Part shown: positions 6,807 through 13,256 of the stretch, one piece after another
How positions within the stretch are numbered: the first letter of the stretch is position 1
How the letters are laid out: each line of letters begins with the position of its first letter
Made by a program: the position numbers and the translations under genes
IMG/VR virus record: IMGVR_UViG_3300045934_000208
Span: 1-21,893 of that record
DNA: 21,893 nt
Strand: one strand, 5' to 3'
Source of the DNA: a virus
The notes under the pieces: generated by a model
The model's database searches: none
The model's input: only the letters and a program-made list of their open reading frames with translations
What the model was told of the DNA's origin: nothing

Positions 6807-7336
6807 TGCGCCGCTCACCTTCAAGCCCGGCGAACGATCCGTTCGGCCTCTTCCTCGTCTCCGGTGCGACGGACGGGACGACGAACCCGCAGACGCTCGG
6901 CGGCGGCGGGTTCAACCTGATCGACTCGCTGGGGTTGAACGCCTATCCGGCGGAGCCGAAGACGGCGGCGGCGCTCGGGCTCTTCACGCTCGATCAGCTC
7001 TCGCGCGCCGTGCTGACGGCGTGGAAGACCGGCGGCACGGGCTCGTGGGCGCTGGCGATCGAGATGAGCCGCAACGCGGGCAGCAACTGGACGGCGGTCA
7101 CGCGGCTCGCGCTGGCGGCGATTCCGAGCCGTGCGGCTGCGCTGCCGCAGGTGATCGAGAACCCCTTCCCGGCGGATTTCATGCGCACGCTGGGCGTGGA
7201 CGTGAACGACGTGGTGAGCGTGCGCGCGCGGGTTACGCCTGGCCAGGCGGCGGCGCAGACGGTCGCGGTCGTACTGTCGCTTCAGCCTGGCCCCGGCTCG
7301 GGCTTCGGCGGCGATCGCGGCCGGATCTACGGCTAG
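6806..7336 (+). CDS. Hypothetical head-region protein (176 aa)
   Basis: ATG 6806 overlaps the preceding stop as TGATG. The sequence has a Gly-rich N-terminal part (SGATDGTTNPQTLGGGGFN). It then alternates strand-like segments (GSWALAIEMSRN, WTAVTRLALAAI, DVVSVRARVTPG, QTVAVVLSLQPG), suggesting a beta-sandwich, and ends in a Gly-rich tail. No membrane segment, signal peptide or catalytic motif is seen. It lies between portal and protease genes, where decoration, head-fibre or assembly proteins occur. I cannot name the family; structural use is inferred from position and the all-beta look. Confidence 0.65.
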   Translation: MRRSPSSPANDPFGLFLVSGATDGTTNPQTLGGGGFNLIDSLGLNAYPAEPKTAAALGLFTLDQLSRAVLTAWKTGGTGSWALAIEMSRNAGSNWTAVTRLALAAIPSRAAALPQVIENPFPADFMRTLGVDVNDVVSVRARVTPGQAAAQTVAVVLSLQPGPGSGFGGDRGRIYG

Positions 7337-7351
7337 CGGGGGAGGGCGGCG

Positions 7352-8422
7352 ATGCGCTTCAACCGGAACGTCGAGATCGAGCGCGCCGAGCTGGGCGAGG
7401 ATGCCAGCTTCCCGGTCACGCTCTTCACCGATGGCGAGGCGAGCGACGGGCACATCTTGCACGTGGCCGGCGCGCGCACCGCGCCGCGCATGCCGCTCTT
7501 CGTGAACCACTGGGCCGACCCGACCATGACCATGGGGAGCCTGACGGATCCCAAGCGCAGCGAGCACGCGATCCGCTACCGCGCGCAGATCGACCTCGGC
7601 GCACCCGAGAGCGCCGTGGCAGCGATCCGGCGCGACGTGGCCTACATGATCGGCCAGGGCCACGTGCGCAGCATGAGCGGCCGGTGGGACGCCGATCCGA
7701 AGGACGTCGTGCCGCGCACGGCGCTTCCGGCCGATCACCCGGCCTACGTCGACCCGGCGAAGGAGCCGGCAGGGCGCAAGCGCTGGGGACTCTACTTCAA
7801 GCGCTGGACCGCGCTCGAGGGCTCGATCGTCGGGCTGGGCGCCGATCCCAAGGCGCTGATCGGCCGGAGCGAGGATGCGAGTCTGCCGGAGCCGGTGCGG
7901 GCCTTCTGGCGCGCCGAGGCGCAGGCGCAGCCGCAGAGCGAGCTCGAGCACCTCTACGCGGAGCTGCGCCTCCGCTACCAGGCCATGCGCGGCGCGGGCG
8001 CGAGCTTCGCGGACGTGCTGAACGCGCTGCAGGGCGTGCTCGGGGCCGAGGAGGCCGGGACGCTCGAGCGCCTAGAGCGCGAGGGGCTGCCGGGCATCTG
8101 GCTTCCGGCCGCGCTCCTCGAGCGCCTCCATGGCGAGCGTGCAGCGTTCACCGATGCCATCGCCGCTCTCGAAGCGGTGCTCATTTCCCGGGAAGACGCC
8201 GATCATGCCGGCGCCGACCCTGCTGCCGAGCCGACGGAAGAGTCCGACCCGGCTCCGCCCGAGCGCGCAGCGCTCGAGGCTCTCTCGCATGCACGCGCTG
8301 GAAGTGTCGCCGCGATCTCCGCGGCGGAGTTCTTCGAGCGCCTCGAATCGAAGATGAAGAGCAGCAGTTCCGTCATCGCGGCCGACGTGGTTCGGCGGGT
8401 GACGGGGAGGGTTTCAGCATGA
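7352..8422 (+). CDS. Prohead serine protease with scaffold-like C-terminus
   Basis: The protein has 356 residues; ATG 7352 follows GGGGGAG (7338-7344). Residues 1-170 resemble the HK97-type prohead protease fold. There is PLFVNHWADPTMTMGSL with candidate catalytic H53, then a strand (AIRYRAQIDLG), a helix (AAIRRDVAYMIGQGHV), and RSMSGRW with S107 or S109 as candidate nucleophile, in place of the usual SVGF. Such enzymes clip scaffold and capsid N-termini after shell assembly. Residues about 190-356 are helical and charged, with Gln, Glu and Ala runs, as in protease genes that also carry the scaffold. ATGA overlap couples it to the capsid gene, as expected for a head module. The third member of the triad is not obvious to me. 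Confidence 0.68.
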   Translation: MRFNRNVEIERAELGEDASFPVTLFTDGEASDGHILHVAGARTAPRMPLFVNHWADPTMTMGSLTDPKRSEHAIRYRAQIDLGAPESAVAAIRRDVAYMIGQGHVRSMSGRWDADPKDVVPRTALPADHPAYVDPAKEPAGRKRWGLYFKRWTALEGSIVGLGADPKALIGRSEDASLPEPVRAFWRAEAQAQPQSELEHLYAELRLRYQAMRGAGASFADVLNALQGVLGAEEAGTLERLEREGLPGIWLPAALLERLHGERAAFTDAIAALEAVLISREDADHAGADPAAEPTEESDPAPPERAALEALSHARAGSVAAISAAEFFERLESKMKSSSSVIAADVVRRVTGRVSA

Positions 8423-9783
8423 AGATCAAGGTTCGACTCCGCGCCAGCGGCGCGGAGGTGGAGATCGAAGAGAGCGCCTTCGACACGGCGCTGCACGAGC
8501 GGATCACTCCGCGCTCGATCGGCGACATGCCGGCCGAGGAGTTCATGACGCAGCTGGCGACGGTCGGCGCGCGCCAGACGGGCGAGGTGGTGGGGCAGAT
8601 CCTCACGCAGCTTGGCGTCGGCCAGGTGAACCGCGGGAGCCTTGCGACCACGCCGGGCACGCAGCCGCGCCAGTCGGCCGATGCCGGCGCCGTCGAGGCG
8701 CAGCGGATCGAGCGGGTGCGACCGTCATGGGAGCGGCAGTACCTGACCCTGCCCGAGTCCGAGCGGAAGGTCCGCACGGTCGAGGGGGATCTCCTCGTGC
8801 TGCGCTGGGCGCAGGCGGTGGTCGACAAGGACTACGCGCGCGCCGAGCGGATCATCCGGGAGAGCGATCCCGTCTACTCGCGCGCGCCGCTCGCCGAGGG
8901 CGCGGCCGCGACGGGCGGGAACCTCGTCCCGACGCCGCTCGCGAGCGTGATCCTCATGAAGCGCGATGCCCACGAGCGGATCGCGCCGCGCAGCATGCGG
9001 TTCACGAGCCCCGCCGACACGCTCGACGTGCCGACCGAGGCGACCGTGGGCGACGTGGCGGCGACGGCCGAGGCGACCGCGCCGAGCGAGACCGACTCGA
9101 CGTTCGGGCTGGTGACGCTCACGAAGAAGAAGGTCATGCGGGCGTGCCGCGCGTCGCGCGAGCTCCTCGCGGACATCTCGCAGGCCTTCTCGCTGGTGAC
9201 GATCCTCTCCGATCAGGTGAGCCGGCGCCTGGCCGTCTTCAGCGACGGGCAGGCGGCGGTCAACGGGAACGGCACTCCGCCCAACTGGACGTCGGCCATC
9301 CAGGGCGCGTCCATCACGGCGGTCACCGGCAGCGGCGGCGCGATCACGCGGAAGAAGATCAAGGACCTGCTGCTCGGGCTGCCGTCCGAGTGGCGCAACG
9401 GTCCGGGCGTCTTCTTCTTCGGCAACGCCGCGGTGACGGGCTTCCTCTCCGACGTGGTCGACACGACGGGCCGGCCGATCTGGCTGAACCAGACCGACCC
9501 GGCTCGCCCGGTGGGTGACGTCGGCAACGCCGTGGGGCTCGTCGAGGGGATCCCGTACCTCGAGGTGGCGCCCTTCTCGACGAACATCCTGTACGTCGGC
9601 GTCCTCGCCGAGGGCTACGGGATCCTCGAGGACGAGGCGCTGCTCGTCGAGGCCTCGACCGAGGCGTCGGACGTCTTCCTGAAGCACCAGGTTCTGTGGA
9701 AGTTCATGCAGCGGCGCGACGGTGCGGTTCTCCGCACCGACTGCTTCCGCAAGACCGACGCGGCGGTCCTGGCCCCGGCCTGA
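8419..9783 (+). CDS. Major capsid protein, HK97 fold
   Basis: The protein has 454 residues; ATG 8419 overlaps the protease stop (ATGA) and follows GGGGAGG at 8404-8410, a strong site for a highly expressed product. The HK97-type shell part starts near residue 165 with ATGGNLVPTPLASVIL. It continues through the E-loop/beta region (SPADTLDVPTEATVGDV) and the spine helix (SRELLADISQAFSLVTILSD), and ends in a strand with DVFLKHQVLWKF. The long N-terminal part (about 1-150, helical and charged in its second half) resembles the delta domain that the protease removes in many HK97-like phages. That cleavage is inferred, and no site is pinned. A strong hairpin follows the stop. Confidence 0.88.
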   Translation: MKIKVRLRASGAEVEIEESAFDTALHERITPRSIGDMPAEEFMTQLATVGARQTGEVVGQILTQLGVGQVNRGSLATTPGTQPRQSADAGAVEAQRIERVRPSWERQYLTLPESERKVRTVEGDLLVLRWAQAVVDKDYARAERIIRESDPVYSRAPLAEGAAATGGNLVPTPLASVILMKRDAHERIAPRSMRFTSPADTLDVPTEATVGDVAATAEATAPSETDSTFGLVTLTKKKVMRACRASRELLADISQAFSLVTILSDQVSRRLAVFSDGQAAVNGNGTPPNWTSAIQGASITAVTGSGGAITRKKIKDLLLGLPSEWRNGPGVFFFGNAAVTGFLSDVVDTTGRPIWLNQTDPARPVGDVGNAVGLVEGIPYLEVAPFSTNILYVGVLAEGYGILEDEALLVEASTEASDVFLKHQVLWKFMQRRDGAVLRTDCFRKTDAAVLAPA

Positions 9784-9791
9784 TCCGAGGT

Positions 9792-9863
9792 GAGGGGGTG
9801 AGCTGACGGGTGCCCCGGGGAGGCGACTCCTCGGGGCACCCAAGGCGCTTTCGAGGGGGTGAG
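9792..9863. repeat. 11-bp direct repeat flanking the hairpin
   Basis: GAGGGGGTGAG occurs at 9792-9802 and again at 9853-9863, on either side of the hairpin at 9808-9841. The second copy is the ribosome binding site of the gene at 9866. The first is followed only by a two-codon frame (GTG AGC TGA) and has no gene to serve. Confidence 0.7.
9808..9841 (+). terminator. Strong hairpin after the capsid gene
   Basis: GGGTGCCCC (9808-9816) pairs with GGGGCACCC (9833-9841). The stem continues through G-C, G-T, two G-C and an A-T pair to a six-base loop (9822-9827), about 14 pairs in all. It starts 25 bases after the capsid stop. There is no T run after it, so it may be a partial terminator, a processing site or an mRNA 3'-end stabiliser that keeps capsid message abundant relative to downstream genes. 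Confidence 0.6.
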
Positions 9864-9865
9864 AG

Positions 9866-10078
9866 ATGGCGTGCCAGTTCCAGCGGGTCCTAAGCCTGGC
9901 GAGCGGCGTTCTCACTCTCTGCTCGGACTGCGGGCTGACGCGGGACGAGGTGCTCGCGAAGCCGGACGTGCCGGAGGCCTGCCGCGAGGCGGCGGGCGGC
10001 GGCGCGCGGACGCAGGAAGGCGGCTGGGATCGGCGCGAGCGCGGCGGCGCGACGCGCGGCGGAGGGCTGGCGGGGTGA
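9866..10078 (+). CDS. Small hypothetical protein (70 aa) after the capsid gene
   Basis: ATG 9866 is set by AGGGGGTGA at 9854-9862. The N-terminal half looks folded (MACQFQRVLSLASGVLTL) with C3, and then CSDCG (two cysteines two residues apart), which could bind a metal with the first cysteine. The C-terminal half is Gly/Arg-rich and low in complexity. GTGA overlap at 10075 couples it to the connector gene. I recognise no family. Its position suggests a small head-completion factor; function is not assigned. Confidence 0.5.
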   Translation: MACQFQRVLSLASGVLTLCSDCGLTRDEVLAKPDVPEACREAAGGGARTQEGGWDRRERGGATRGGGLAG

Positions 10079-10983
10079 GCGAGCGCCTGTCCGTCGCGAT
10101 CGTCGGCAACCTCTCGGCGCTGGTCGGGCTGCAAGACTTCGCGCTGGCAACGTTCGCCGAGGCGACGCGGGTCACGCGCGCGGATCTGAACCTGCAGGAT
10201 CTGGACCCGGGCGGCTCGTGCACGGTCCGGTTCGGCAACGCGACGGGAGGCGGTGGGGACGGCTTCTCCGTCACCTTCACCGCGCCTGCGCTGCTGGCGA
10301 GCGGCACGGGCGACTTCGTCGTTCCGGCGGGCGGGAAGCTCTACGCCCGCGTCATCTCGGCAAGCGGCGATCCGGGGAACCTCTCGGGCAACGTCGAGGT
10401 CTCCCCTGCACTCGTGGCCTCGGGCGCCTCGGCGCTCGTGACCGTCACGGCGGTGAAGGAGTTCGAGCGAATCACCAGCTCGGAGCATGACGCGCGGCTC
10501 TCGCTGCTGTGCGATGCGGTGACGCGGCTTTTCGAGCGCTACTGCCGGCGGCCGCTCCTGGCCGTGTCGATCGTCGGCGAGCGCCAGCTCGGCGCCGACT
10601 CCGAGGACCTCGTCCTCTCGCAAGAGATCAGCGACGTGGACGCAGTGCGGGAGAACGGCGCCACGCTTTCCGCTTCCGAGTACGCCTTCGAGGTGTCGGC
10701 CTTCGGGACGCAGCGCGTGCTGCGCCGCGTCGATCGCTGGTGGACGCGCGGCGTCGCCTACGAGGTGGACTACCAGACCGGCTTCGCGACGCCGCCGAAG
10801 GATCTCACCATGCTGGCGCTTAGCGAGGTGATCGCGGCGTGGCACCAGTTCAAGGTGTCGGGGCAGGCGCGCCTCGGCATGACGCAGCAGGTGCTCGACG
10901 CGGGCGGGACCGCGTCGTTCCTCGAGTGGGAGCTGACCAAGGTGACGCGCCTCGGCCTGGCTCCCTACCGGAGGCTCTTCTAG
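10075..10983 (+). CDS. Head-tail connector (gp6-like) with extra N-terminal beta domain
   Basis: The protein has 302 residues from GTG 10075, which overlaps the preceding stop. Residues about 126-302 match HK97 gp6/SPP1 gp15-type connectors. There is a helix pair (ARLSLLCDAVTRLFERYCRR), a central beta part (GERQLGADSEDLVLS, VDAVRENGATLSASEYAFE), YEVDYQTGFATPPKDL, a helix ALSEVIAAWHQFK, and a closing APYRRLF. These proteins form the ring below the portal. Residues 1-120 are an all-beta segment (CTVRFGNATGG, FSVTFTAPALL, KLYARVISASG) not usual in the family. An in-frame GTG at 10438 could produce the connector alone, but no ribosome binding site is seen there. An upstream extension to GTG 9859 would run through the small gene before it and is rejected. 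Confidence 0.78.
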   Translation: MSERLSVAIVGNLSALVGLQDFALATFAEATRVTRADLNLQDLDPGGSCTVRFGNATGGGGDGFSVTFTAPALLASGTGDFVVPAGGKLYARVISASGDPGNLSGNVEVSPALVASGASALVTVTAVKEFERITSSEHDARLSLLCDAVTRLFERYCRRPLLAVSIVGERQLGADSEDLVLSQEISDVDAVRENGATLSASEYAFEVSAFGTQRVLRRVDRWWTRGVAYEVDYQTGFATPPKDLTMLALSEVIAAWHQFKVSGQARLGMTQQVLDAGGTASFLEWELTKVTRLGLAPYRRLF

Positions 10984-11397
10984 ATGCCGCTCGCGGTGTC
11001 GGTGAAGCTGAAGGGGGATCGGCAGCTCGTGGCCGCGCTCGGGCGGCTCGACCCGCGCCGCAATCCCGAGCCGATTCGGCGCGCGCTTCTCCGCGGCGCC
11101 TTCCGGATCCAGCAGCAGGCTACGACGGTGCACATCATCGCGGGCGGGACCGGGCCGCCCGACCCGGTGCGCATCACGTCGCGCACGGGCACCGGGCGCC
11201 GCTCGATCGCGGTCGACCAGGCGGGCCTTCGCTCGCTGACGGTCGAGGTGGGGAGCGGCCTCCTCTACATGGCCGTTCATGAAGGCGGCGGCCAGTTCCA
11301 CCCGCCGCGGCCCTGGCTCGGGCCCGCGGTGGCGGACGTCGAGGCGGAGCTCCCGGAGATCTTCGCGACGGAATGGGAGCGGGGGGCGCTCTCGTGA
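10984..11397 (+). CDS. HK97 gp10-like head-tail joining/tail completion protein
   Basis: The protein has 137 residues; ATG 10984 follows the connector stop with no gap. The first half is basic with a long helix (EPIRRALLRGAFRIQQQA). The middle holds SRTGTGRRSIAV and a Gly-rich strand pair (VGSGLLYMAVHEGGG). The end has PPRPWLGPAVADVEAELPEI, the family's typical RPxLxPA motif followed by a C-terminal helix. Such proteins connect head and tail or complete the tail in siphophages. Length is normal. The next gene overlaps it (GTGA). Confidence 0.72.
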   Translation: MPLAVSVKLKGDRQLVAALGRLDPRRNPEPIRRALLRGAFRIQQQATTVHIIAGGTGPPDPVRITSRTGTGRRSIAVDQAGLRSLTVEVGSGLLYMAVHEGGGQFHPPRPWLGPAVADVEAELPEIFATEWERGALS

Positions 11398-11795
11398 GCG
11401 AGTGGGGCCAGGTGATCGACGCGGTGCTCGCGAAGGTGGTTGCAGCCGACTCGGCGGTGACCACGCGGCGCGGGCTCGTCGGACTCTCGCTGATTCCCTC
11501 GGATCAGTACCCGCACGCGATGGGTTACGTGCTCCAGGCGACGAGCGAGCTGCTCTCGGGCGGCTACCTGCAGGAGACGCGCCGCCTCGAGGTTGTCGTG
11601 CTCTTCGTCTCAAATGGTGAGAGCCAGGAGGCGGTCTACCAGCGCTTCGACGCGGTGCGCGAGGCGCTCTACGCCGACCGGACGCTCGGCGGCCTCGTGC
11701 GCCGGCTCTTCGTGTCGGATGGGCTGCCGCTAGAAGACGAGGCTTCGGCGGTGATGACGCTTCGCCTCGTCTGCACCTGCGAGAAGGTGGTGTAG
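11394..11795 (+). CDS. Tail terminator-like protein 1 (putative)
   Basis: The protein has 133 residues; GTG 11394 overlaps the preceding stop (GTGA). A longer frame to 11373 exists but would overlap more. An N-terminal helix (VIDAVLAKVVAADSAV) leads to strands LEVVVLFVS and VMTLRLVCTCE separated by a helix (AVYQRFDAVREALY), the alpha-beta pattern of lambda gpU-type tail terminators. Such proteins cap the tail tube and join it to the head connector. Identification rests on size, pattern and place. It could instead be the head-closure (stopper) protein, which is otherwise missing here. Confidence 0.5.
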   Translation: MSEWGQVIDAVLAKVVAADSAVTTRRGLVGLSLIPSDQYPHAMGYVLQATSELLSGGYLQETRRLEVVVLFVSNGESQEAVYQRFDAVREALYADRTLGGLVRRLFVSDGLPLEDEASAVMTLRLVCTCEKVV

Positions 11796-11797
11796 CC

Positions 11798-12208
11798 GTG
11801 GCGACGCTGCTCGACCTCGACAACCAGGTGGCGGCCGCGGTCGCGCTCTGGGCTGGCGCTCCGACGCGACTCGACTCCGACTACCTCGACGAGCACGAGG
11901 CGATCCCGGCTGGTGGCTCTCGCTTCCAACTCCGGGTCAACGCGGTGGGGAAGCTCAGCGATTCGAACGAGTTCTACCAGGTGGCCATCGTGGACCTCGT
12001 GTCGCTGCACCGGCTGGCGGATCCGGTCGACGAGCGCGCGTACACGCGCGGGGCGATGCAGACGAACCTCGCGCTCGCAACCTCGCTTTCGTGGTGGCGC
12101 GCGCTGGCTGCCGTCTACGCCGTCGAGGAGCCGCCCTCCGTCGAGACGGAGCGCGTGGGCAACGTGGTGTTCTTCAGCGTCGAGGCGCGCTTGCGCCTCG
12201 CGCCGTAG
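11798..12208 (+). CDS. Tail terminator-like protein 2 (putative)
   Basis: The protein has 136 residues; GTG 11798 comes two bases after the previous stop. An N-terminal helix (LLDLDNQVAAAVALWA) is followed by a strand (FQLRVNAVG), a central strand with EFYQVAIVDLVSL, a helix, and a final strand pair with NVVFFSVEARLRL. The layout is similar to its upstream neighbour, and its position just before the tail tube gene fits a tail terminator best. The sequence is not obviously homologous to the neighbour. One of the two may act as the stopper or completion protein; I cannot tell which. Confidence 0.5.
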   Translation: MATLLDLDNQVAAAVALWAGAPTRLDSDYLDEHEAIPAGGSRFQLRVNAVGKLSDSNEFYQVAIVDLVSLHRLADPVDERAYTRGAMQTNLALATSLSWWRALAAVYAVEEPPSVETERVGNVVFFSVEARLRLAP

Positions 12209-12220
12209 GGGGGATTCGGC

Positions 12221-13240
12221 ATGCCGAAGTTCGACGGGTCGCATTGCATCGCGGTGGCAACGCAGACGGGCGAGGGCACCTACAACGCGACGCTCGACGG
12301 GCTGACCACTTCGATCACCGCGGCGCAGGGGCTGCTGCTCCCGCGTGAGAACATCGAAGTCACCTTCGCGCGCGACGAGGAGGAGCCGGCGGCGGTGGCG
12401 GGCTCGCTCACGCTCCCGATGGGCGCGTTCAAGCGGCGGATCGTCGAGAGCCTGAAGCTGGTGGTCGACTTCTGCGGCAACCGCGCGTCGCCGGGCGGCG
12501 CGCCGGCGGATGGCGACTTCGTCCCGATCGCCGGGCTGCTGGCGCTCCTCGAAGGCCTCGGGGTCACGGTTGCCGCGTGGGGGAGCGGCGTGGGCCAGCT
12601 CGGCGTCTACGCGGCGCCGAACCCGGTTTCCGTGCTGCTGCACTACAACGGTGTCCGATACGAGCTGCTCGATTGCCGGGTGTCGGGGGAGGTGGAATTT
12701 GCCGCGGGCAGCCCGGCCAAGGCGACGTTCGAGATCGCGGTCGGTTCGATCAAGGACGTGGCCGAGGCGGCGCTGCCCTCGACGCTGACCTACGGCGTGC
12801 AGGCCACCGTCTCCCCTCCGATCGTCGAAGGCGTGGCGCACGCCTGGGGTGCGACGCGCGGCTTCGAGAAGCTGACTCTCGGCTTCGAGCAGGAGATCGA
12901 GGACATCGCCGATTCGAACGCCGTGACGGGCTTCGTGAAGGACAAGACCTCGCGGGTCACGAAGATCTCGATCGAGGGGCTTTACACCGACGACTCGGAC
13001 GAGGACTTCGCGGACACGCAGCTCGCGGTCACCTCTTCGGGCTCGCTCTCGCAGCTCTCCTTCCAGGTGGGAACCAACGGCGTCACCGGCCAGCCGGTGA
13101 AGGCGGTGCAGATCGTGGTTCCGCAGCCGGTCCTGCTCTCCGTCGAGAAGACGAAGCTCGGCAGCAAGGCGGCGGAGAACGTCGAGCTGGAAGCGCGGCA
13201 CGACACGGCCAACGCGGAGCTGCAGATCATCTTCCGCTAG
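12221..13240 (+). CDS. Major tail (tube) protein
   Basis: The protein has 339 residues; ATG 12221 follows AGGGGGG at 12207-12213. It is all-beta with many alternating strands, for example RENIEVTFARDEEEPA, a turn and SLTLPMGAF, KLVVDFCGN, VEFAAGSPAKATFEIAVGS, and a late domain with FEKLTLGFEQEIEDIAD and RVTKISIEGLY. This fits phage tail tube proteins, which stack in rings around the tape measure. The length exceeds the common 150-250, so it may hold two tube-type domains (roughly 1-175 and 200-339), as in T5 pb6. That split is an inference from pattern. No immunoglobulin-like repeat is clear. The tape measure gene starts 16 bases later. Confidence 0.75.
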   Translation: MPKFDGSHCIAVATQTGEGTYNATLDGLTTSITAAQGLLLPRENIEVTFARDEEEPAAVAGSLTLPMGAFKRRIVESLKLVVDFCGNRASPGGAPADGDFVPIAGLLALLEGLGVTVAAWGSGVGQLGVYAAPNPVSVLLHYNGVRYELLDCRVSGEVEFAAGSPAKATFEIAVGSIKDVAEAALPSTLTYGVQATVSPPIVEGVAHAWGATRGFEKLTLGFEQEIEDIADSNAVTGFVKDKTSRVTKISIEGLYTDDSDEDFADTQLAVTSSGSLSQLSFQVGTNGVTGQPVKAVQIVVPQPVLLSVEKTKLGSKAAENVELEARHDTANAELQIIFR

Positions 13241-13256
13241 AGGGGGTGCGCCCGCC

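Noticed and set aside
6463-8418. Long upstream extension of the capsid frame
   Set aside because: It overlaps the portal end, two small genes and the protease; the capsid start at 8419 has a strong ribosome binding site and the expected ATGA junction.
9859-10074. GTG 9859 as start of the connector gene
   Set aside because: The residues before 10075 are Arg/Gly-rich shadow; the competing frame from ATG 9866 uses the ribosome binding site better and ends in a GTGA overlap at 10075.
8725-11823. Very long antisense open frame (over 1000 codons) across the capsid and connector genes
   Set aside because: Its translation is Arg/Ala/His-rich with no domain logic, it spans several well-supported + strand genes and their gaps, and high G+C makes such antisense frames common.
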